A stretch of 64,000 nucleotides of DNA from Klebsiella pneumoniae. GTDB taxonomy: Bacteria; Myxococcota_A; UBA796; SXON01. The notes under the pieces are model-generated. The model saw only the letters and a program-made list of their open reading frames with translations, was not told the origin of the DNA and ran no database searches. The stretch spans positions 106,740 through 170,739 of the forward strand of contig CAMAWH010000004.1 in NCBI GenBank assembly GCA_945861635.1, in the 5' to 3' direction. Positions 8,514 to 17,160 of this stretch are shown one piece after another (within the stretch, counting starts at the first letter, position 1; each line of letters begins with the position of its first letter). Made by a program: the position numbers and the translations under genes.

Positions 8514-9427
8514 TCGCCGACGCGCCCCTTGCGGCGCTCCGTGAGCGGGTTGAGCGGCAGGTACGCGGAAAGCGGGAAGTGGTCGAGTTGGCGCTGGTGT
8601 GCGTGCTTGCGGGCGGGCACCTGCTCATCGAGGACGTGCCCGGCGTGGGAAAAACCACGCTGGCAAACGCCCTTGCGCGGGCAATCGGCGGCGTGTTCCG
8701 GCGCGTGCAGTTCACCAGTGACATGCTGCCGGCGGACATCCTCGGGTGCAACGTGCTTTCGCCCGGTGGCGGAATCTCCTTTCGCCCGGGGCCGATCTTC
8801 GCGAACGTCGTGCTGGCGGATGAGATCAACCGAACGACGCCTCGCACGCAATCGGCGCTGTTGGAGGCGATGAACGAGGGCCAGGTGAGCGTGGATGGAC
8901 AGACGATTGCCCTGCCGGATCCCTTCTTGGTCATCGCGACGCAGAACCCGCATGAATACCATGGGACGTACCCCTTACCGGACTCGCAGCTCGATCGTTT
9001 CCTCATCCGGACGGCGATGGGCTACCCAGACCGGGAAAGCGAGCGTGAGGTTCTTCGCGGCGCGGCCCGCATGGGCGCCGAGTTGGCCGCCGCCGTCGAT
9101 GCGGACCAACTCCGCGCACTCCGCGTGCGCGTCGCGAGCGTCCGAGTGCATGATGACCTCGAAAACCACATTCTGGACCTCGCATCCCTCTCGCGGAGGG
9201 CGCCGATCCTGTCGAGAGGGGTGAGCACACGCGGGGTCGAGGCGCTGCAGCGTGGTTGCCGCGCGCTCGCCGTGGTTCGTGGCCGTGATTTTGTGATTCC
9301 GGAGGACATTCGGGCGCTGGCGGTGCCGGTCCTCGCCCACCGTGTTCTGGTGCGTGCCGACACCGGGCCGGCCGCCGCTGGGGCGGCGATTCGTGGCCTT
9401 CTCGACGAATTGACGCCGCCTTCCTGA
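8510..9427 (+). CDS. MoxR-family AAA+ ATPase
   Basis: The 305-residue protein has Walker A GVGKTT at about residue 45, Walker B VVLADEINR at about 101-109, sensor 1 ATQNP and the MoxR lid region at the C-terminus. MoxR ATPases act as chaperones that mature or remodel partner proteins, usually those encoded with DUF58 and VWA or transglutaminase proteins. Here it is followed directly by DUF58 (start ATG overlaps the stop TGA by one base) and then a transglutaminase-like membrane protein, the standard neighbourhood. It starts at GTG inside the stop of the preceding lipoprotein gene. Confidence 0.95.
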   Translation: MIADAPLAALRERVERQVRGKREVVELALVCVLAGGHLLIEDVPGVGKTTLANALARAIGGVFRRVQFTSDMLPADILGCNVLSPGGGISFRPGPIFANVVLADEINRTTPRTQSALLEAMNEGQVSVDGQTIALPDPFLVIATQNPHEYHGTYPLPDSQLDRFLIRTAMGYPDRESEREVLRGAARMGAELAAAVDADQLRALRVRVASVRVHDDLENHILDLASLSRRAPILSRGVSTRGVEALQRGCRALAVVRGRDFVIPEDIRALAVPVLAHRVLVRADTGPAAAGAAIRGLLDELTPPS

Positions 9428-10332
9428 TGTTTCGATGGTGGTCGCCACTTGCCGTCCGCCCTACGGCGCAGGGCGTGGGGTTCGCGCTCCTTGTCGCGGG
9501 CGTCGCGTTTGCGGCCGTAAATACCGGCAATAACCTTATTTATTTCGTCCTTTCCCTGCTCTTTGCGATGCTGATCGTGTCCAACGTCCTTGCCGAGTGG
9601 AACCTGCGCGGGCTCAGCGTTCACCGGCACCTTTCGACGGAGATTCGCGCGGGCGAGCCGGCGGGGGGCACCTTCGTACTGGTGAATCACCGCCGCCTCG
9701 GAACGGCGTGGGTCGTGGAGATCGAGGAACGCGGCGCGGTTCTCGGCAGCGCCCGAGTGCGCGCCTGCCGGCCGGGGGAGAGTGAGGAGGTGTCCACCGT
9801 ATGGACGTTCCCCGGCCGAGGCGTCGCGACGCTGGATACGGTGCGCCTGCGCTCGCTCTTTCCGTTCGGCGTGTTGTCGCGCCATCGCGATGTTTCGGTT
9901 CCTGCGGACGTGTTGGTTTACCCGGCCCCCGCTCGCGGTTTGTCGCCGTTGGCGCGGACGGGTCACGGTATCGAGGCCGCCGACGCCACGGGTCGGGCCG
10001 ACATCGGAGATTTTGCGGGCCTCCGCCCCTACACCCCTGGCGATCCGATACGGCGGGTCCACTGGCCGACGTCGGCGCGAACCGGGTCGCCGATGGTCGT
10101 CGTGCGTACAGGGGAGGGCGCCGAGGAGGTGGTGCTGCGCGTGGATTCCTCGTTACGTGGCAGTGCGCGCGAGGATGCCATTCGGCGCGCAGCAGGGCGC
10201 ATTGATTGGCATGTTGCCCGCGGCGATGCGGTCGGTTTGGACGCCGACGGGGAAAGGAGCGCTCCCGTGCCGGGTCCGGGCCAGCGGCGTCGACTTTTGA
10301 CGCGGCTGGCGCTCCTTGCGGTGCGGCCGTGA
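9427..10332 (+). CDS. DUF58 membrane protein
   Basis: The 301-residue protein has two N-terminal membrane segments (GVGFALLVAGVAFAAV and LIYFVLSLLFAMLIVSN) joined by the short NTGNNL turn typical of DUF58 proteins. The C-terminal domain contains the hallmark GDPIRRVHWPTSARTG, the DUF58 core sequence. DUF58 proteins are of unknown biochemical function but nearly always pair with MoxR ATPases. It is translationally coupled to moxR and lies 25 bp before the transglutaminase gene. Confidence 0.93.
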   Translation: MFRWWSPLAVRPTAQGVGFALLVAGVAFAAVNTGNNLIYFVLSLLFAMLIVSNVLAEWNLRGLSVHRHLSTEIRAGEPAGGTFVLVNHRRLGTAWVVEIEERGAVLGSARVRACRPGESEEVSTVWTFPGRGVATLDTVRLRSLFPFGVLSRHRDVSVPADVLVYPAPARGLSPLARTGHGIEAADATGRADIGDFAGLRPYTPGDPIRRVHWPTSARTGSPMVVVRTGEGAEEVVLRVDSSLRGSAREDAIRRAAGRIDWHVARGDAVGLDADGERSAPVPGPGQRRRLLTRLALLAVRP

Positions 10333-10357
10333 CGGGCCGGCGCGTCGGGAGCTGTTG

Positions 10358-12250
10358 ATGCACGGATGGCCGCTCCGCATCGTAAGCCTCTCCGCGCTTG
10401 GCTGCCTGGCTCTGTCAGGTCCCGCCCCGCTTGTAGCAGCATCGTTCGCCATGCTGGCGGTGCTGTTTCCCCGATCGTGGGCCGGACGCAACTGGCTGGG
10501 TGGCCACGTGGCCGCGATCGTGTCCGCCGTCGCGGTTGGACTTCTCGTTGGCGTCGTCGAGGGCTTTGCGGTGTTCCTTGCTTGGCTTTCCGTACATCAG
10601 GCGTGGACGGGAACGGGGGCCGTGGATGCTCGGGTCGCCCTGCTCCTCGATGTGCTCATGGTGCTGCTGGCGTGTGTTGGCGCCGTGTCGCCGCTCCTGG
10701 CGCCTTTGCTCCTTGCCTTTGCCATCTCCTCGCCGGTTGCGCTGATGCGTGCGCAGGGGGCCGAGGGAGGTCGCCTTGAGCTCGGCGTGGCAACGAGCGT
10801 CGCGGCATTGAATGTGGTGTTTTTTGCGTTACTGCCGAGAATGCAGGCCGGAATGTTGGCGGACGCGGGTGCGAGTGGGCGGCCCGCGTTCCCGGAGGAC
10901 GTGCAACTCGGGGATGATTTCGCCGGCACCGATGACGCGGCGCTGGTGCTTCGACTCCACGCCGTGGACCGTGGCGGTGCGCGGGTAGCGGGCCCCTTCT
11001 ACGTACGCGGCCGCACGCTGGATACGTTTGACGGGCGGCGATGGACAGCGTCGAACGCCGCTCCGAACCCGGCGACCGGGTCATGGGGCATCGCAACGGA
11101 CATTCTGCTGGAGGCGTTGGACGATGACGTCATCTTCGGGCCACCCGAGATCCTTGGCGTGGACGGCCTTGCGGGGGCTCATCTGGAAGGCGCGGGCTGG
11201 AGGTTCGCTGGCGGAGGCCGAAAGGTACGGTACACAGTACATAGTCGCTCGGTACCCCTCGGCACGGTGCTGACCCGGGGTCACGATTGGCTTGACCTCC
11301 CGCCGGTGGACCCCGCCGTCGCGACGCTCATCGATGCCATCGCCCCCGGAGAGACCGATCCGCTCGTGCTGATCGGCGCGTTCACCGCGTACCTGCGGGA
11401 CGGATTTTCGTACACCGAGGTGCCGGAAGCGCCCGTCGGCGATCCGCTACGCTGGTTTCTGCTTGAATCGAAGACTGGGCATTGCGAATATTACGCCACC
11501 GCCCTCGCCATCATGCTGCGGGCGCGAGACGTTCCCGCCCGTCTCGCGACGGGATTCTACTCGGAGGAGACCAGCGCGGTAGACGGCTGGGTGAATGTTC
11601 GCCGGGGGCATGCCCACGCCTGGGTCGAGGTGCCGGTTGCCGGCGGATGGGCTGTACTTGACGCATCCCCAACCGGAAGCCTGCCCTCGCCGTCGATAGG
11701 CCTGCTTCAGGCAGCGGTGGAGGCGGTTGAAACGGCGTGGAGCAAAGTGGTTCTCGATTACGATCTGGAGAGCCAGCTCGACGCGCTGGCGGTCGTCGGC
11801 GGTGCGTTCGTGCCAGAGGTGCCCGGCGACGAAATTCGAACCCGCGGGAGGCAGGGCTTCGCCGGTTTCGTCATTACCTTTGTGGCCGTATCTGCGATGG
11901 GCACGGTGGCCCGGCTGTTCATCCGGTGGGTATCGCGCGAGCGCGGTGGCGGGGCGCCGCACGATCCGATCGCGCGCGCGCTACGCGACGCTCGCCGCCT
12001 CGCGATTCGCCGGGGATGGCCCATCCCACCCGCGTTACCGCCGCTATCGAGCGCCGAGTGGCTTACGTTGCACGCCGGTGGTTGCGCTGCACCCATGCAC
12101 GAACTGGCGTGGCTACACTACCGGGCTCGCTTTGGTGGCGAAGTGCTCCCCGGTGCCGCTGCGGAAGCGGCACGACTGCTTCGCGCTATGCGCGCCCTTC
12201 CTCATCGTCAACCTCAGCAATCCACCAGCAGGGAGCCGCTTGCCGACTGA
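10358..12250 (+). CDS. TgpA-like membrane protein with periplasmic transglutaminase domain
   Basis: The ATG at 10358 is preceded by GGGAG at six-base spacing. The 630-residue protein has about five N-terminal membrane helices (to about residue 170), a periplasmic domain, and one more helix near residue 515. The transglutaminase-like core is complete: Cys in KTGHCEYYA (about residue 376), His in GHAHAWVEV (about 420) and Asp in LDASP (about 435). TgpA-type proteins are found with MoxR and DUF58 and are linked to the cell envelope; whether they act as a transglutaminase or protease is not settled. Its end overlaps the start of the acyl-CoA ligase gene by 11 bp. Confidence 0.92.
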   Translation: MHGWPLRIVSLSALGCLALSGPAPLVAASFAMLAVLFPRSWAGRNWLGGHVAAIVSAVAVGLLVGVVEGFAVFLAWLSVHQAWTGTGAVDARVALLLDVLMVLLACVGAVSPLLAPLLLAFAISSPVALMRAQGAEGGRLELGVATSVAALNVVFFALLPRMQAGMLADAGASGRPAFPEDVQLGDDFAGTDDAALVLRLHAVDRGGARVAGPFYVRGRTLDTFDGRRWTASNAAPNPATGSWGIATDILLEALDDDVIFGPPEILGVDGLAGAHLEGAGWRFAGGGRKVRYTVHSRSVPLGTVLTRGHDWLDLPPVDPAVATLIDAIAPGETDPLVLIGAFTAYLRDGFSYTEVPEAPVGDPLRWFLLESKTGHCEYYATALAIMLRARDVPARLATGFYSEETSAVDGWVNVRRGHAHAWVEVPVAGGWAVLDASPTGSLPSPSIGLLQAAVEAVETAWSKVVLDYDLESQLDALAVVGGAFVPEVPGDEIRTRGRQGFAGFVITFVAVSAMGTVARLFIRWVSRERGGGAPHDPIARALRDARRLAIRRGWPIPPALPPLSSAEWLTLHAGGCAAPMHELAWLHYRARFGGEVLPGAAAEAARLLRAMRALPHRQPQQSTSREPLAD

Positions 12251-13778
12251 TCTCACCGCCGTGCCGCTCGGCGATCTGCTTCGGCGGGCGGCGGCGAACT
12301 GGCCTGACAAGGCCGCGTTGCTGACGAATGGGCCCTCGTGGACGTGGTCGCAGTTGGACGCAGAGGTGGATCGGGTGGCCACGCTGCTCTCGGCTGCCGG
12401 GATCGGGGAGGGAGATGCCGTCGGATTTCTGTTGCCAAAACGCGCAGAAGTCGCGATTGGATTCCTGGCCTGTGCGCGGATCGGGGCGATTCAGGCACCG
12501 GTTAATTTCAAGCTCCACCCGGATCAGGTGGCCGATCAGTTCCGGACGGCTGGCTTGCGGGCCGTGATCGTGGACGCGCAGTTCGACGGGTTGTTGAAGC
12601 ACCTGCTCCCGCTATTGCCGGATCCTCGCCGAATTATCTACGTCGACGGTCCTGGCCGACACGGCGACGGGGTGTGGGAGCGGGCGGTCTCCGTCCGGCT
12701 GCCGTCGGTGACACCGGGGGCGGATTCCATCGTCTACTACAACTACACGTCGGGATCGACGGGTCGCCCGAAAGGTGCGGTGACCACCCATCGAAACATC
12801 AACGCGAACGCGGTTGCAACAGCCGAAGGCCTCGGGTTCACCGAGGAAGATGTCTACCTTGGCATGTTCTCGGTCTTCGCACACCCGCACGAATTATTTC
12901 ACCGGTCGATCCTCTACGGCGGGAGTTTCGTCGTCGCGGAGACGCTGAATCCGCGGGTGGCCGCCGACGTGATTGCCCGCCACCGCATTTCGTGGACGAT
13001 GGGGGTGCCGAGCTTTTACGAGATGCTGCTGGATTTTCGGGATTCGCATGGGGGTGATTTCTCGTCGCTGCGCGTGCTGGAGGCCGGCGGGGCATTCGTC
13101 TCTCCTGAGACATTGGCGCGAATGGAAAAGGCGTTTTCGACCCGATTTCTGCCGGTGTGGGGTTCCACGGAGACGACGGGGGTTGGACTTGGAATGTTGG
13201 CGCACGGTCCGCGTCGGCCCGGCTCCACAGGAAAGGTGATTCCCGGGTATGAGCTCCGGGTCGTTGGGGAAGACGGAGCCGTCGTCGATGCGGACCAGGT
13301 GGGGGAGCTTTGGATCCGCGGACCCGGCGTGGTTTCCGGATACGTCAACCAACCGGAGGAGACGCTCGCGCAGTTTCAGGGCGGGTGGTACGCAACGCGT
13401 GATCTGGTTCGGCAGGACGCGGATGGCTTCGTGTTCTTTTCGGGTCGGCGGTCAGAGATGCTGAAAATCGGAGGAATACGCGTTTTTCCGCTGGAAATCG
13501 AGACGGTCCTCACGCAGCATCCAGAGGTGCGCGGAGTCGTCGTCGTGCGCGCAGAGGAGCGACTTCGGGGAGAAATCGCGCGCGCCATTGTTCAGACGTC
13601 CCCCGAGTCGACGCTGACGGTCCGAAAACTGCAGGCCTATTGCCGCGAACGGCTGGCCGGGTACAAGGTGCCGCGCATCGTAGAGTTCTGGTCGGAGATT
13701 CCGAAGCTTCCCAACGGGAAGATCGACAAGCGGGCGGTACTGGAGAGCCCGGTCGATCCCGCCCGCGACGACCGATGA
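12240..13778 (+). CDS. Acyl/aryl-CoA ligase (AMP-binding, ANL superfamily)
   Basis: The 512-residue protein starts at a TTG four bases after GGGAG and overlaps the previous gene by 11 bp. It has the full ANL signature: P-loop YTSGSTGRPKGA (about residue 170), the adenine block WGSTETTG, the motif around YATRDLV, hinge region LKIGGIRVFPLEIE and the C-terminal LPNGKIDKRAV with the catalytic Lys. It would activate a carboxylic acid as acyl-AMP and transfer it to CoA or to a carrier. The substrate is not readable. Its translational coupling to an LpxL-like acyltransferase suggests it prepares the acyl donor for that enzyme; this is inference. Confidence 0.9.
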   Translation: MPTDLTAVPLGDLLRRAAANWPDKAALLTNGPSWTWSQLDAEVDRVATLLSAAGIGEGDAVGFLLPKRAEVAIGFLACARIGAIQAPVNFKLHPDQVADQFRTAGLRAVIVDAQFDGLLKHLLPLLPDPRRIIYVDGPGRHGDGVWERAVSVRLPSVTPGADSIVYYNYTSGSTGRPKGAVTTHRNINANAVATAEGLGFTEEDVYLGMFSVFAHPHELFHRSILYGGSFVVAETLNPRVAADVIARHRISWTMGVPSFYEMLLDFRDSHGGDFSSLRVLEAGGAFVSPETLARMEKAFSTRFLPVWGSTETTGVGLGMLAHGPRRPGSTGKVIPGYELRVVGEDGAVVDADQVGELWIRGPGVVSGYVNQPEETLAQFQGGWYATRDLVRQDADGFVFFSGRRSEMLKIGGIRVFPLEIETVLTQHPEVRGVVVVRAEERLRGEIARAIVQTSPESTLTVRKLQAYCRERLAGYKVPRIVEFWSEIPKLPNGKIDKRAVLESPVDPARDDR

Positions 13779-14791
13779 CCATAGGACAGCTTGCCAAGGA
13801 TCTCGCAGGGTTGACCCTCTATTATCCCGGCCAGGCGGTGATCAATCGCCTCCCGCGTGGCGCGCTCCACCGGCTTGCGACGATCGGAGGCGAGGTTGCG
13901 GCCCGGCTTGGGCAGGACGAGATGCGAGACGAACTGCGCCGAATCCACGTCGGACGGCCACTGCCCCGCGCGGAGGCTGCGATTTTGCGCGATACCTACC
14001 GGCTCACCGTCTACAACGAGTTGGAGGTGCTGCGGTATCCCTTTCTTTCGCCGGAAACCATCGACAAAACCTGCTCCATCGAAGGCAGGGATATTCTCGA
14101 CGACGCCTTGAAGGCGGGGAAGGGCGCGATCATTCTTATAGGTCATTTTGGCGCCAACCAAATGATCATGCCGGCGCTTGGGCACGTGGGTTATCGGATG
14201 AGCCAACTGAGCGCGCCGCCTCCAGTATGGGCGGAGATCCTGAGGGAAACGCGAACGACGCCGTTGTGGGAAAAGACTCTTGAACGTCGTTGGGAGTTGG
14301 AGAAGCGGCTCCCCGTCCAGCACATCAACGTTTTCCGGTTCCTGCGTCCGGCGTTTGACTGTCTCGCTCGAAATGAGGTCCTCGGCCTGGCCTTCGACGG
14401 CGGTGGGGGCCAAAAATGGGTGCAGGTCGACTTCCTCGGACGTCGGGCAAATCTATCGGTTCAACCTGCGCAAATCTGGCGGAAGACCGGTGCGGCGCTG
14501 ATTCCGGCGTACGTCCATCGCGACCCGGGGAGCGGGTGCCACCGGGTGGTACTGACCGAGGCGTTGGCGTGGCAAGGCGACGTGCAAGCGTCACTCCAAG
14601 CGTTTGCCACACGTTTCGAGGGTTGGGTCTGGGGGTCGCCGGAGCAATACCTCCACTTTCTGCAGATGCGGAGAAAGGTGCGGGGGACGGATATTCGCCA
14701 TTTCTTTGACGATTATCCGCCGGCCGAGCATCAACTTTCACAGGCGGACGCGGAAGCGCGGCTCAAGCGGGCGGGGGCGTGGCGGGAGTAG
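13775..14791 (+). CDS. LpxL/HtrB-like acyltransferase with altered HX4D/E motif
   Basis: The ATG overlaps the ligase stop as ATGA. The 338-residue protein matches the lipid A lauroyl-acyltransferase fold: a strand GKGAIILIGHFGANQM in the catalytic position, a downstream AFDGGGG block and a late IPAYVHRD strand. LpxL enzymes use His-X4-Glu/Asp; here the stretch is HFGANQ, so the acidic partner is Gln. No strong membrane anchor is seen at the N-terminus, only a weak amphipathic segment. It may be an acyltransferase with a different relay or an inactive relative. Its 3' end overlaps the convergent E2-like gene by 29 bp. Confidence 0.8.
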   Translation: MTIGQLAKDLAGLTLYYPGQAVINRLPRGALHRLATIGGEVAARLGQDEMRDELRRIHVGRPLPRAEAAILRDTYRLTVYNELEVLRYPFLSPETIDKTCSIEGRDILDDALKAGKGAIILIGHFGANQMIMPALGHVGYRMSQLSAPPPVWAEILRETRTTPLWEKTLERRWELEKRLPVQHINVFRFLRPAFDCLARNEVLGLAFDGGGGQKWVQVDFLGRRANLSVQPAQIWRKTGAALIPAYVHRDPGSGCHRVVLTEALAWQGDVQASLQAFATRFEGWVWGSPEQYLHFLQMRRKVRGTDIRHFFDDYPPAEHQLSQADAEARLKRAGAWRE

Positions 14792-15707
14792 ATGTTTCCG
14801 CCCGCGGCCACAGCGCTCCGTCCATCAACCACGCCTCGGGATCGTGAAGGACCTCCACCATCTTGTCGATGCCAAACCGGGCGTTCAAGCCGTCTTCAAT
14901 GCGCTCGTCGTAGGTGAACCGGAGGTGCAGGACCTTCCGAATGGCAGGCGCGCCCTCGTGGGGAACAACCTTTTCCTCTACCTTGCCGACCATGATGAAG
15001 AGCGGGCAATTGCCGTACTCAAACAAGTGGTGGTACCCGGCACCCATGTTGAGCGATCCGAGATTCGCGATGAAGATGCTGGTGAACATCGGGTCGGGGT
15101 GGATGAACGCGCCGGGAAGCAGGTTGAAGTAGTCCGCCGTCGTGAGCCCCCACGCGGCGACGCGCAGGAAGGGACGGGGAAAAAAGTTAAATAAATCCAG
15201 TTCTTTATCGCCCCGCGTCTTCTTTCCGCTGCGCTCTTCGCGCACGCCGCCGTTCATTCGGCCGATCAACTCCTGAAAGGTTTCACCGTCCTTCATTTCC
15301 AGCTTCACCGTGGAGATCTGCGCCTCGCGATCCATCCGTGCGCGCTTGATCGAAAAGGTCAGCCAACGCTTGTCACGTTGGTACAGCCGTCGGCCGGCCA
15401 CGAATCGATTCATCTTTGGCGTGCAGGCCAGCGCGATGTTGGCCGCAGCAACGGTCGCATGGGTCATATTTCCCTGAAACGCCTTCGACTTTTCGAGAAA
15501 CGCCAGCAGCTTCTCGGCGTCCACGAACGCGTCGAAGTACACGACCGATTCGTTTCGCGTTGGCATGATGTATTGCATGATCCGCCGGAAAGGCGGAATT
15601 CTCAACAGCGTGCCCTCCGGACGCGACGTCTTGGAATGGGCCAGACTCCACAGCACGAACATCGTCACCGGGGCGATCCACATCCACATGCCGACTCCAG
15701 TCGCCAC
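14763..15707 (-). CDS. Stand-alone 2-oxoacid dehydrogenase E2/CAT-like acyltransferase, catalytic His replaced
   Basis: The 314-residue protein has an N-terminal membrane segment (about residues 6-24) and then a domain with the fold pattern of the E2 catalytic/chloramphenicol acetyltransferase family: early strands, a central LGSLNMGAGYHHLFEYGNCPLFIMVG region, and a C-terminal FTYDERIEDG. In active E2 enzymes the last motif is DHRxxDG; here His is Glu (DERIEDG). There is no lipoyl or subunit-binding domain, so it is not part of a normal dehydrogenase complex. It lies 18 bp after the cyclase gene on the same strand. Function unknown; perhaps a membrane-bound acyl-binding protein or acyltransferase with another mechanism. 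Confidence 0.7.
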   Translation of the reverse strand: MATGVGMWMWIAPVTMFVLWSLAHSKTSRPEGTLLRIPPFRRIMQYIMPTRNESVVYFDAFVDAEKLLAFLEKSKAFQGNMTHATVAAANIALACTPKMNRFVAGRRLYQRDKRWLTFSIKRARMDREAQISTVKLEMKDGETFQELIGRMNGGVREERSGKKTRGDKELDLFNFFPRPFLRVAAWGLTTADYFNLLPGAFIHPDPMFTSIFIANLGSLNMGAGYHHLFEYGNCPLFIMVGKVEEKVVPHEGAPAIRKVLHLRFTYDERIEDGLNARFGIDKMVEVLHDPEAWLMDGALWPRAETSTPATPPPA

Positions 15708-15725
15708 CCTCGTTTAACCGGCAAT

Positions 15726-17120
15726 TCAGTCGATGCGCGGCTGTAGGTGGGTGACGGGCACCATGCCGTCGAACCCTTTGAGCGCCGCCATCTCGCGGGC
15801 GGGTGACCAACCGGCGACCAGCGCAGACACCCCAGCGGAATGCATCACCGCGTCCGTGCACGTAATCTCCCGCTCCCGAGCAGCGTTTTGCACGCGGGCC
15901 GCGAGGTTTACGGTCGAGCCGAAATAATCGAGTCGATCGTTGAGCTCGACGGCCAGGCAGGGCCCCGTGTGCACGCCGATCTTCAGCGAGAGCCGAGAAT
16001 CCAGTGACTCGACGTTTCGGTGCATCGCCGCAGCGGCTTCCAGCGCGGCTCGCGGCTCCGCGAAGCTCGCCATCACCGCGTCCCCAATGGTTTTCACGAC
16101 CGCGCCGCCGCTGCCGCGTACCGCCTCCCGCAGCACGGTAAAGTGGGCCCGAACGAGGCCCCACGCGCTCATGTCACCCTCGGCTTCGTAGAGCGCGGTC
16201 GAGCCCTTCAAGTCGGTGAACAGCACGGTCAACGCGCGAAAAGACAGTCCGCCGTCCGAAGGAACGACGGCGGCCCGGAAGAGATCGCGAAAGGACTGCG
16301 TCGTGAGCAGATGGCGCCCGGTGAGCGGGCGTTGGAGCACCAGCGGGGCCATGCAGGCGCGCACTTCCGGGGGCGGTACGGGGTCAGGAAACAGGATCCA
16401 TGTGAGCGGGCGGACATCGCGGTTCCGGAGGGTCAGTCCGACGCGGCCGGCACCGATCGCGTACCCGCCGCCGAGCAAGTTACCGTCGCCTTGTTCGATG
16501 GTAACATTTGTCTGCCCGCTGCCGACGGTGAGCCGGATGGATCGGTGCGTGGTTGGCGAGAGCAGGATGAATGTGCCGGCCGGTATTTCCGGGTTGATGG
16601 TGACCTGTTCGCCGGGTGCAACGATACCGGCCTCGATCGCCGTTGCCTGCAATGCCTCGACCAGCGGGGATGCCCACATCGCGCTGGGCGAGAAGTAGAG
16701 CGCGCCAAACTCTTTCCTGATGTCGAGCGCGGCCGGGTTGTGAAGTCGGATGGCGCGAACGCTCGGCGCGACGGTAAAGCCAACCTCGACGTTGTCGTCG
16801 GCCGCCGGGGGCAGATCGATATCGCAGACCGGACAGTGCGCTACCCGCAGCGTGGGGAGACCCTCGGCGCTTCTCAGGAACGCGCCGCAGCCCGGGCACA
16901 CGATGCCCCAATCCATGTCAAACAAGCCGGCGTGGGCGGCGTGGACGAAAACGTCGACGGCGACCTGATCGGAGACGCCCACCGCGTCGGCCCAGCGGAG
17001 CGGGCTGGTTCGGTAGAGTTGCTCCTCCGGTCCTTCGGCGATGAAACGGGCAAGCGCGTCGATGGGGGCGTCGGGAAGGGCGGCGCGGACGGCGGACAGG
17101 CGTTCTTGGAGTGCGAGCAT
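15726..17120 (-). CDS. Class III adenylate/guanylate cyclase with DUF5939-type N-terminus
   Basis: I start at the ATG at 17120 (464 residues); the frame continues upstream, but that extension is the antisense of the Asp-repeat of the next gene and is not credible. The N-terminal half has a four-Cys zinc-finger-like pair (VCPGCG and HCPVCD) in a region resembling DUF5939. The C-terminal catalytic domain (about 285-445) has VLFTDLKGSTALYE with the first metal-binding Asp, KTIGDAVMASF with the second, and DYFGSTVNLAARVQ. It likely makes a cyclic nucleotide in response to a signal sensed by the N-terminal half. It is 18 bp upstream of the E2-like acyltransferase gene and probably co-transcribed. 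Confidence 0.88.
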   Translation of the reverse strand: MLALQERLSAVRAALPDAPIDALARFIAEGPEEQLYRTSPLRWADAVGVSDQVAVDVFVHAAHAGLFDMDWGIVCPGCGAFLRSAEGLPTLRVAHCPVCDIDLPPAADDNVEVGFTVAPSVRAIRLHNPAALDIRKEFGALYFSPSAMWASPLVEALQATAIEAGIVAPGEQVTINPEIPAGTFILLSPTTHRSIRLTVGSGQTNVTIEQGDGNLLGGGYAIGAGRVGLTLRNRDVRPLTWILFPDPVPPPEVRACMAPLVLQRPLTGRHLLTTQSFRDLFRAAVVPSDGGLSFRALTVLFTDLKGSTALYEAEGDMSAWGLVRAHFTVLREAVRGSGGAVVKTIGDAVMASFAEPRAALEAAAAMHRNVESLDSRLSLKIGVHTGPCLAVELNDRLDYFGSTVNLAARVQNAAREREITCTDAVMHSAGVSALVAGWSPAREMAALKGFDGMVPVTHLQPRID

Positions 17121-17160
17121 GCCTTCCGAATAATCCCCCGGTGGTGCTACGGTGTCAGCG

